DNA of 64,000 nucleotides from Verrucomicrobia bacterium S94. GTDB taxonomy: Bacteria > Verrucomicrobiota > Kiritimatiellia > Kiritimatiellales > Pontiellaceae. Positions 16,774 to 23,284 of this stretch are shown here, in pieces. The notes beneath the pieces are model-generated. The model did no database searches. It saw nothing but the letters and a program-made list of their open reading frames with translations, and had not been told where the DNA came from. The translations under genes and the position numbers were made by a program. The DNA lies in NCBI GenBank assembly GCA_004299845.1, contig CP036201.1, positions 2,046,001 to 2,110,000 on the forward strand. The letters are read 5' to 3'. Within the stretch, counting starts at the first letter, position 1, and every line of letters begins with the position of its first letter.

Positions 16774-16908
16774 GGTTTTTCTCCGTCTTGTAGAGGTGAG
16801 CTCAAAAGGCTCTGTCAACTGTTTGAGATAAAACCGGAGCAGCTTCGGAGGATCCCTGCTCTGCGATGAACGCTGCCTCCGGCAGGTTCTGGGCGCTGAA
16901 TGATCTCT
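16774..16908 (-). ncRNA. Candidate bridge RNA region in the IS110 leader
   Basis: This 135-bp leader upstream of the transposase has hairpin potential on the transposase sense strand (CCTGCC/GGCAGG near 16874-16887; GGAGCAG/CTGCTC around 16837-16862) and carries one of the 10-bp inverted repeats. In characterised IS110-group elements the leader encodes a structured bridge RNA whose two loops pair with donor and target DNA. The position fits; the guide loops were not identified, and the space is shorter than usual if the element really ends at 16908. Confidence 0.3.
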
Positions 16909-17413
16909 TCCGAAACCCCGCCGAGCTTTTCGTCAAAAGCTCGGCGGTTCCCTGGTGCTCCTCAGCTTACTTAACTGAGGAGCTTTTTTCCTCCCCTTTC
17001 TCCGACGAGTAATGGTTCCCATTCTCGAAAGGGGAAAAAGCTCAAATGATGTTGGGATAAACCTACAAGGCGCTGAGGACGCAGAGAAATTCAGTCATAA
17101 AGGGCTCCGCGCGCTCTGCGTCGCTGCGCGGAATAACGCTGTCGTTAAGACCGGAATGTTGTAGTAAATGGTATTAATTGCGCATTATGACAGCCAATAG
17201 AACGGTATATTCGCCCGCTCTTATTTGCGGGATAAAATCATCTCTGTTCGCAGAAATCGCATTTCGGCGCACTTTATCATAGACGTCAGAACTTTCACTC
17301 CGGCGGACTTCACATGAAAAAATTACAGCCTGAGCGGTGCTGTATCGATACAGCCTCACCCGGTCTTAGCGCACCGGGACTAAGACCGGCATACATCTCA
17401 TCGGCAAAGGCGA
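16909..17413. repeat. 505-bp gene-free region packed with perfect inverted repeats
   Basis: No gene is supported. Strong inverted repeats follow one another: CCGCCGAGCTTTT/AAAAGCTCGGCGG (16918-16947, 4-base loop); GCTCCTCAG/CTGAGGAGC followed by six T residues (16957-16989, a textbook plus-strand terminator); CCCCTTTC/GAAAGGGG (16993-17034); GACGCAGAG/CTCTGCGTC (17078-17122); the 16-bp palindrome GCTGTATCGATACAGC (17339-17354); and CCGGTCTTAG/CTAAGACCGG (17360-17389). The last lies just past the gpsA stop and could act as its terminator. The upstream hairpins have no plus-strand gene to serve, since the nearest is tRNA-Lys beyond the insertion sequence. Confidence 0.6.
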
Positions 17414-18403
17414 CTATTCAGATTCAGCTTTAGGAGTTCGCCCCATGAGATCAATAACCGCTTCACGGGGATCTTTCCCTTTGTGGACAACAGCATTCAC
17501 CTGATCGGTAATCGGAACCGGCACACCTTTTTCTGCAGCCAGCTTGGCAGCGGCCTGGCAGTTCCACACACCTTCGGCCACCATTTTCATCGAGGCCATA
17601 ATATCCTCTAACGTTTCTCCTTTTCCGAGCCGCTCGCCCACCCCGCGATTGCGCGAATGCCGGCTCATACAGGTCACCATCAGATCACCGATACCACTAA
17701 GCCCGATAAACGTTTCCGGTTTCGCACCAAGCGCTGTACCAAGGCGGGTAATTTCAGCAATACCGCGGGTCATCAGCGCCGCTTTGGTGTTATCGCCGAA
17801 ACCCAGCCCGTCAGAAATCCCGGCCGCTACAGCCACCACGTTTTTCAGTGCACCGCCGAGTTCCACACCGATAACATCGTCAAGCGTGTAAACACGGAAG
17901 GTGTCATTGACAAACAGCTTCTGAATCCGCTCGGCCACGGCATGATCTTTAGCGGCAATCGCCACCGCACACGGGACACCACGTGCAACCTCTTCGGCAT
18001 GGCTCGGCCCGGAAAGCACCGCCACATCGCGCCCGAGAATTTTTTCAGCCACTTCACTCATACGCTCATAGGTTTCTTCATCGAGCCCCTTGGTGGCACT
18101 CACGATGAGGGCGCTTTCAGGCAGATAGGGTTTGAATGCCTTAACCGTGTCCTTGTAATAGCGCGACGGAACAACAATCACCACCAATTCAGCTTCTTCC
18201 ACCGCATTTTCATAACTGGAAGTCCAGCGGATGGAATTCGGCAGCTTGACGCCCGGAAGATAGTTAACGTTCTCTTTGAAAATGCGCATTTCATCCACAT
18301 AACTTTCGAAGGGTCCCCAGACGGTGACCTCGTGTCCGTTGCGATCCAATACCATGGCCAGAGCCGTGCCCCAGCCTCCGTCTCCGATTACGGTTGCTTT
18401 CAT
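17414..18403 (-). CDS. gpsA: Glycerol-3-phosphate dehydrogenase [NAD(P)+]
   Basis: A 329-residue enzyme with the dinucleotide-binding GDGGWGTALA at the N-terminus. The conserved SATKGLDEETYE, LSGPSHAEEVARG and the catalytic lysine region GGALKNVVAVAAG follow, and the C-terminal helical domain has LSGIGDLMVTCMSRHSRNR. It reduces dihydroxyacetone phosphate to sn-glycerol-3-phosphate, the backbone of phospholipids. plsY lies immediately upstream on the same strand with a four-base overlap, so the two first steps of phospholipid synthesis are co-expressed. Confidence 0.96.
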   Translation of the reverse strand: MKATVIGDGGWGTALAMVLDRNGHEVTVWGPFESYVDEMRIFKENVNYLPGVKLPNSIRWTSSYENAVEEAELVVIVVPSRYYKDTVKAFKPYLPESALIVSATKGLDEETYERMSEVAEKILGRDVAVLSGPSHAEEVARGVPCAVAIAAKDHAVAERIQKLFVNDTFRVYTLDDVIGVELGGALKNVVAVAAGISDGLGFGDNTKAALMTRGIAEITRLGTALGAKPETFIGLSGIGDLMVTCMSRHSRNRGVGERLGKGETLEDIMASMKMVAEGVWNCQAAAKLAAEKGVPVPITDQVNAVVHKGKDPREAVIDLMGRTPKAESE

Positions 18404-19002
18404 GCGGATTTCTCCTTTTTCTTTCCAAAACGATTTTCAGTTCCATTGATCAGTCGTTTAATATTGGCACGATGTAGCCATATAACCAGAACTGCCAGAG
18501 TGCTTAATGTAACACATATGATCCGACTGTCTTTAAAAAACCAGACACTGATACCGACAGCCAGAGCCGCCAGAATCGAAGCCAACGATACAATACGAGA
18601 AAGAAGCAGGCTGATCAACCAGACCAGAAAACCGATCCCGACCGATGCGGGAGCCACACCGAGCAGCATTCCCGCACTGGTGGCAACCCCTTTCCCGCCC
18701 TTGAATTTAAGGTAAACCGGAAAACTGTGCCCCAGAATCGCCACCGTGCCGAACAGAACACCATAATCCGCATCAAGATAACCAATCATCGGAAAAACAA
18801 AAGAAGGAATGAATCCCTTAAGCGCATCAAGCAGAAAAGTGAATGTTCCCCATCCCCTTCCAACCACTCGAAAGACATTCGTGGCACCGATATTTCCGCT
18901 GCCCTTTTCACGGATGTCCACCCCCTGCGATTTCGCCACCAGCAGTCCGAAAGGGATCGCGCCGAAAAAATAGGCTGTTATGGTCAGTATTGCTATGGTC
19001 AT
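18400..19002 (-). CDS. plsY: Acyl-phosphate:glycerol-3-phosphate acyltransferase
   Basis: A 200-residue inner-membrane protein with about five hydrophobic helices. The three PlsY signature loops are present: the first helix end through KSQGVDIREKGSGNIGATN, then LGHSFPVYLKFKGGKGVAT, and a third loop near the C-terminal helices. It transfers the acyl group from acyl phosphate to glycerol-3-phosphate, forming lysophosphatidate. It is the first gene of the pair with gpsA (four-base overlap). The C-terminus is a basic cytoplasmic tail. Confidence 0.95.
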   Translation of the reverse strand: MTIAILTITAYFFGAIPFGLLVAKSQGVDIREKGSGNIGATNVFRVVGRGWGTFTFLLDALKGFIPSFVFPMIGYLDADYGVLFGTVAILGHSFPVYLKFKGGKGVATSAGMLLGVAPASVGIGFLVWLISLLLSRIVSLASILAALAVGISVWFFKDSRIICVTLSTLAVLVIWLHRANIKRLINGTENRFGKKKEKSA

Positions 19003-19075
19003 TTAACCGTCTTCTTTCTGCCGCAGAACGAAAATGCTCTGCAAATCTTCATTCGCATATGAATTACCGTTGAAA

Positions 19076-20458
19076 TCATTCCCCGAAAAGCCATCGACCC
19101 AGATTTTTGAGTTCTTTTTTGAGCTCTTCATCCTCCCCGATTTCCTTCACCTCATCTCCGAGAATATCGACAATCGTATCTGATACGGTCGGAGAGGACG
19201 CGTTTGTAGCGGAAGGATCTCCGCCTGCCAAATCCTTTAAAACCTTCTTCACACGTTCATTCTCGCCTATTTCCGGAACAACTTCACCCAGCGCTTCCAC
19301 GGCGGCATCGACATTCGTCGGCACGTCAGAGGGATCTATTCCGTGTTTTTCAGCCTGCCCTTTAACCCATGCATTCAACAGCGAACCGGCATTCCGGCCG
19401 ATCGCCGACATCAGAGCGCCCTGAAAATCGCCGCGTGGTTCACGGAGCGTGCCCGTAACAGGAACCGACAGCTCGAGCGATTCCACTGTCGCCATACCTC
19501 CGAGTTTTCGGGAAAGTTTATCCTCCAGTTCAATTTCACGCATGGCCATTCTGATCGCGGAATCCACAAAACGATGATCACGCACCTGAAGAAGCGGCTC
19601 AATGGAAAAAGGCTCCGGCCGAATCCCGGCCCGTTTCCAGAGCGATTCCAGCGAACGCGGATCAATCTCCATGACCTTACCGAATAAATCAAAGGAAAGC
19701 TGCTCCACATCCCGCACAGGCGCAAGTCTCAGGTTCAGCGTTGTGACATAACTGTTGTGATCATTCCCCAGACTGCCCTCAATAACAGCCCCTCCCCAGG
19801 GTGCGGCAGAGTCGGAAAGCGTGGAAAGATTTGCCGCTTTCAGGTTGAGATCCAGCACGACATCCAGCTGATCCAGTTGAAAATCAATATACCGCACCTT
19901 CGCATCACAGACCATGCGCTCGAACAGCAACTCAGGCAACGGTTTCTCCGGTTTCGGCGCAACAGATTCCCGCCCGGGTGGCGGCTCCGTTTCAACCGGC
20001 TGTTTTCCGGACTCCGGAATACCGGTGGGCTCAGCCGGGGATGCAGTCGCTACCTCCAGTCCCTCTTTCAATCTGTTGAAATTGATTTCGCCATCCTCAT
20101 TACGGATCACATTGACGACAGCATTTTCGACCTCGACGTATTTCACCACAAGCGGCTTCTGCAGCAGCATGGACTTAACATCGACTTTCACATTTATACG
20201 TTCAACCGAAGCCAGATTCTCCAGCAGAAACCCTTCCGGATTACGCACTTCAACATCGTCGAGATGCAGCATGCCCTTTGCCGCATTGATGGACAATCGC
20301 CCTACCCGGACATCAATACCGATTTCGGCTTTGATCCTCGGCAGCACCACCTCACGCATTGTTTTTGTCAGCCCAAACAGCATCACCAGATGAAAGATGA
20401 TTAAAATCACCGTCCCCAGCCCGAACACCAATCCCAGAACTTTAAACGTCGCCTTCAT
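19076..20458 (-). CDS. AsmA-like (DUF748-type) envelope protein
   Basis: A 460-residue protein with an N-terminal membrane helix (about residues 7-28) and an AsmA-type beginning: RIKAEIGIDVRVGRLSIN, DDVEVRNPEGF, VDVKSMLLQKPLVVKYVEVENAVVNV. The middle has a Pro/Glu-rich linker (about 140-170) and then a second beta-rich part (DAKVRYIDFQL). The C-terminal third is helical and contains two related acidic segments, VVPEIGENERVKKVLKDLAG and DEVKEIGEDEELKKELKNLG, an internal repeat. AsmA/TamB-like proteins are implicated in lipid transport between membranes. Specific role unknown. Confidence 0.7.
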   Translation of the reverse strand: MKATFKVLGLVFGLGTVILIIFHLVMLFGLTKTMREVVLPRIKAEIGIDVRVGRLSINAAKGMLHLDDVEVRNPEGFLLENLASVERINVKVDVKSMLLQKPLVVKYVEVENAVVNVIRNEDGEINFNRLKEGLEVATASPAEPTGIPESGKQPVETEPPPGRESVAPKPEKPLPELLFERMVCDAKVRYIDFQLDQLDVVLDLNLKAANLSTLSDSAAPWGGAVIEGSLGNDHNSYVTTLNLRLAPVRDVEQLSFDLFGKVMEIDPRSLESLWKRAGIRPEPFSIEPLLQVRDHRFVDSAIRMAMREIELEDKLSRKLGGMATVESLELSVPVTGTLREPRGDFQGALMSAIGRNAGSLLNAWVKGQAEKHGIDPSDVPTNVDAAVEALGEVVPEIGENERVKKVLKDLAGGDPSATNASSPTVSDTIVDILGDEVKEIGEDEELKKELKNLGRWLFGE

Positions 20459-20508
20459 AAATCAGTATTCGACCATACTAGAGCCCGGCATATTCACCAC
20501 CAGAAAAA

Positions 20509-21063
20509 CTACAAACCGACCGCCAGCGCCAGCAACTCCCGGCCGAGCTCTGAATTCTGCGCAACCAATCGCAGCTCATCATGGTCCTTTTCAACGAAAT
20601 TCCGGGCCTCAAGTTTTCTGAGATGCCGATAGAGCGCCTGCGGAGAAATCCCGGTTTTCACCGACAGCTCCAACTCCGACAATGCTCCCCTGGAAAGCTC
20701 CCGAACAATCGCAATCCGTCTATCGTGCGTAAACGCCGTAACCAATCTGATTACCGCCGGCACCGGCATATAATCATCATACGCACTGCGCAATGCAGCA
20801 AGCAACCGTTCCGCCCCCGCAACCTCCGGATTAGCCTGCGGACGGTACAGTACGAAATTTTTCTGGCGGCGCGGCAGAATCAGCCCCCGGGCATTCAGAG
20901 CGCGCAGATAGACACTGGTACACGGCTCCGTTAATCCCACCGCTTCCCCCAGATGAGTCACACCGGATTCCCCGGCCTGAAACAGCCTCCACAGCAGATA
21001 CAGCCGCTTTTCATTTGCCAGCACTCTGCATGTGCGCCAGAGGGATGGATGTAAATCTGTCAT
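20509..21063 (-). CDS. Double winged-helix (ArsR-like) transcriptional regulator
   Basis: About 184 residues made of two ArsR-like winged-helix units: residues ~5-75 (LANEKRLYLLWRLFQAGESG, LGEAVGLTEPCTSVYLRALN) and ~100-170 (FTHDRRIAIVRELSRGALSE, TGISPQALYRHLRKLEARN). The metal-binding cysteine motif of ArsR is missing, so the signal is probably not a metal. The frame is open to a GTG at 21084, but GGAGAAC places the start at one of two ATGs (21066 or 21063). One of the paired palindromes overlaps its predicted -10 (CATAAT) and the other lies 59 bp away, so autoregulation is likely. Divergent from a phosphatase gene. Confidence 0.75.
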   Translation of the reverse strand: MTDLHPSLWRTCRVLANEKRLYLLWRLFQAGESGVTHLGEAVGLTEPCTSVYLRALNARGLILPRRQKNFVLYRPQANPEVAGAERLLAALRSAYDDYMPVPAVIRLVTAFTHDRRIAIVRELSRGALSELELSVKTGISPQALYRHLRKLEARNFVEKDHDELRLVAQNSELGRELLALAVGL

Positions 21064-21078
21064 CATGTTCTCCATATA

Positions 21079-21160
21079 TTTCACACATTATGATGTATGA
21101 AATAACAGATTATCAATAAAACAATATATTTTATAAACTTCACACATCATAATGTATGAA
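21079..21160. promoter_or_regulatory. Paired palindromic operators (locus 2) in a divergent promoter
   Basis: Near-palindromes at 21079-21102 and 21139-21160 have centres 59 bp apart. Overlapping divergent promoters can be drawn between them. For the regulator on the minus strand: TTGATA (21116-21111), 18 bp, CATAAT (21092-21087, inside the first palindrome). For the phosphatase on the plus strand: TTATCA (21110-21115), 16 bp, TATAAA (21132-21137, touching the second palindrome). A bound protein would occlude both. Sites share half-sites TTCACACAT and ATGTATGAA with loci 1 and 3. Confidence 0.75.
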
Positions 21161-21235
21161 AATACAACTCACCTTTCCTTCTTCCCTGACAAACGTGGAT
21201 TGCACCCTGCCTCCAATCCCTCTATCTTTCTCCGC

Positions 21236-21739
21236 ATGGGATTGTTCGAGAAAAAATTTACGATCGTGGTGGCGTGTAAGGCGAATATTACCCGGAGCGC
21301 ATACCTGCATGGCTATATGGAACAGTACCTGAAGGAAAACTATCCATATGCCCGGAAAAAAATCCGTATCAAGTCGGCCGGTGTACGGGCGCGGCGGGGC
21401 AGTTCGGCCAATTCGGTCGTAAAACATGTGGCGAGAATCCATGGCTTCAGTCTGAAAACACACCGTTCCGATCCCTTCACAAAAAAACTGGTGAAGGAGG
21501 CAGACGTTATTCTGGTGATGGAACAGTGGCAGAAAGAGGAATTGCTGGAGCGCTACCCTAAAGCGGGGGATAAAATCTTCCGCATGATGGAATATCTGTG
21601 GCACGACGATCCGGCGGATATCCGCGACATTCCCGACCCTACCGGACAGAATACGAATGATTTTGAAGAGTTCATCGAGGTCGCTCACGCCGAAGTCGAA
21701 CGCATTTTCCGAGAACTGGGACGGGAAGGCATTATTTAA
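21236..21739 (+). CDS. Low-molecular-weight protein-tyrosine-phosphatase family protein
   Basis: About 167 residues from ATG 21236; the frame is open from 21152 but the extra residues are not family-like. The phosphate-binding loop fits C-X5-R-S (VACKANITRSAYL) after the first strand, and the general-acid aspartate lies in DIPDPTGQN. The loop is unusual: the common CxGNxCRSP is here CKANITRSA, without the second cysteine. The family includes tyrosine phosphatases and thioredoxin-linked arsenate reductases. An ArsR-like regulator divergent from it recalls ars operons, but the diagnostic cysteines of arsenate reductase are absent. Confidence 0.8.
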   Translation: MGLFEKKFTIVVACKANITRSAYLHGYMEQYLKENYPYARKKIRIKSAGVRARRGSSANSVVKHVARIHGFSLKTHRSDPFTKKLVKEADVILVMEQWQKEELLERYPKAGDKIFRMMEYLWHDDPADIRDIPDPTGQNTNDFEEFIEVAHAEVERIFRELGREGII

Positions 21740-21805
21740 AGGCCGCTCACATAAACCCAACATTCGGCGGGAAGAGTTGACTCAATCAAACGAGGCTCAT
21801 TGATC

Positions 21806-23185
21806 ATGAAAATATTATTTATTTCGGCCGCTCTGCTCGCCGGATCCATCCTTGCCCACGAAGGCGTACACGCTATGCGGCACTGGGAAATTCCGAGTCC
21901 GGATCCGGATCGGGTTTTTCTTACATTCAGCGGCGATCCGGCCACCTCACGGGCGGTCACGTGGCGGACAGACCAAACCGTCAGAAAAGCTTATGCCGAA
22001 ATTGCGCCGGCCTGGGGAGAACCGGGGTTTATCCATAAAGCCATGCGGATCGAAGCAGAAACCGAAGTGGTTGAACTGAGCCGGATCATCAACAAAGACC
22101 GCGATCCCGTTCATTACCACAGTGTCGTTTTTCAGAATCTGGAACCCGAAACGCTTTATGCCTATCGCGTGGGCGACGGCAAGGACCGCTGGTCCGAATG
22201 GATTCAGTTTAAAACCGCTTCGGACAGGGAAAAGAATTTCCGCTTTGTCTATTTCGGAGATGCGCAGAATGATGTCTTCAGCCGCTGGTCGCGGGTCATC
22301 CGAATGGCGCACCAGACGGCACCGAATGCTGCATTTGCATTGCATGCCGGCGACCTGATCAACCACGCGAACGCCGATCCGGAATGGGCCGGCTGGTTCA
22401 AAGCCGGCAGCTACCTGCACGCGCAGTGGACCGGTGTCCCCGTGATTGGCAACCATGAATACAGTCCGGTGGGCGGTGCCAGCCGGGCCAATAAAACCAT
22501 GTCCGCACTGTGGCGCCCCCAGTTCACCCTCCCGGTTGATGAATCCCTGCCGGATTCACTGAAGGAAACCGTCTATTCATTCGATTATCAGGGCGCGCGT
22601 TTTATCATCCTGAACTCCTGCTCCGAAAATACGGTCCAAACCCGGTTTCTTGAAAAAGAGCTGAAGAAACCCGGTGCACGCTGGAAAATCGTCTCTTTTC
22701 ACCATCCGGTATTTGCCCCCGGCGGACGGACAAATTATAAACCGGAAGACCGCGAAGCCTGGCTGGATCTGTTTGCCGAATACAATGTGGATCTGGTGCT
22801 GCAGGGTCATGACCACAGCTATCTGCGCGGCCAGGTTCCAGCCCTTGAAAAAAACGGACAGCCATCCAATAATTTCCAAACGCTCTATGTGGTCTCCGTC
22901 AGCGGACCCAAACAATACCCGACCAACAAAGATTTTCTGAAGCAGTATGAACCGGAACACTATAAACCGGTTCGCCGCGGCGAAAACTCTCAGTTCTTCC
23001 AGGTTATCGAGGTGGACATCGACGAACTCATCTATGAAGCCTATACTGCGACCGGCGAGCTGTATGACCGCGCCGTGATCCGCAAAAATCATGAAAACGG
23101 CAAAAAGGAAATCCGGCAGGATTTTGAAGACATCGAATCGCGCACTATGCAGAATACCATTGAGTATTCAAAAAAAGATCTGTAG
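21806..23185 (+). CDS. Secreted purple-acid-phosphatase-like metallophosphoesterase
   Basis: A 459-residue protein starting at ATG 21806 with a cleavable signal peptide (MKILFISAALLAGSILAHEG). An N-terminal fibronectin-like domain of the purple acid phosphatase type follows (RVFLTFSGDPATSRAVTWRT, LEPETLYAYRVGDG). The calcineurin-like phosphoesterase domain has metal ligands in FGDAQND, HAGDLINHA, GNHEY, FHHPVF and QGHDHSYLRG. It probably hydrolyses phosphate esters in the periplasm or outside the cell. It lies 66 bp after the phosphatase gene on the same strand; whether they share a promoter is unclear. Confidence 0.9.
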   Translation: MKILFISAALLAGSILAHEGVHAMRHWEIPSPDPDRVFLTFSGDPATSRAVTWRTDQTVRKAYAEIAPAWGEPGFIHKAMRIEAETEVVELSRIINKDRDPVHYHSVVFQNLEPETLYAYRVGDGKDRWSEWIQFKTASDREKNFRFVYFGDAQNDVFSRWSRVIRMAHQTAPNAAFALHAGDLINHANADPEWAGWFKAGSYLHAQWTGVPVIGNHEYSPVGGASRANKTMSALWRPQFTLPVDESLPDSLKETVYSFDYQGARFIILNSCSENTVQTRFLEKELKKPGARWKIVSFHHPVFAPGGRTNYKPEDREAWLDLFAEYNVDLVLQGHDHSYLRGQVPALEKNGQPSNNFQTLYVVSVSGPKQYPTNKDFLKQYEPEHYKPVRRGENSQFFQVIEVDIDELIYEAYTATGELYDRAVIRKNHENGKKEIRQDFEDIESRTMQNTIEYSKKDL

Positions 23186-23284
23186 CAGATTCAACTAAAC
23201 CGCACACATCCGGTCCATAGAAAGAGTTTGCGGGAGCCGTTCCTGAAAGGTACGGTTTCCTGAGCTTTTATCATGGAGATCTGT

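Larger units (their letters stand above)
15821..16908 (-). mobile_element. IS110-family insertion sequence (ends tentative)
   Basis: A transposase gene is bracketed by a perfect 10-bp inverted repeat, TCGCAGAGCA at 15828-15837 and TGCTCTGCGA at 16857-16866, and by an 8-bp direct repeat, TGATCTCT at 15821-15828 and 16901-16908. If the direct repeats mark the junctions, the element is about 1.08 kb, with 135 bp of leader ahead of the transposase and almost nothing after it. IS110-family elements lack conventional terminal inverted repeats and move as circles using a DEDD-serine recombinase and a bridge RNA; the IS1111 subgroup has subterminal inverted repeats. The boundaries rest only on these repeats. 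Confidence 0.55.

Noticed and set aside
17174-17359. 61-codon minus-strand open frame in the hairpin-rich gap
   Set aside because: Overlaps inverted repeats, has no convincing start context and no recognisable sequence pattern.
16909-17413. CRISPR array
   Set aside because: The repeats are different inverted repeats, not copies of one direct repeat with regular spacers.
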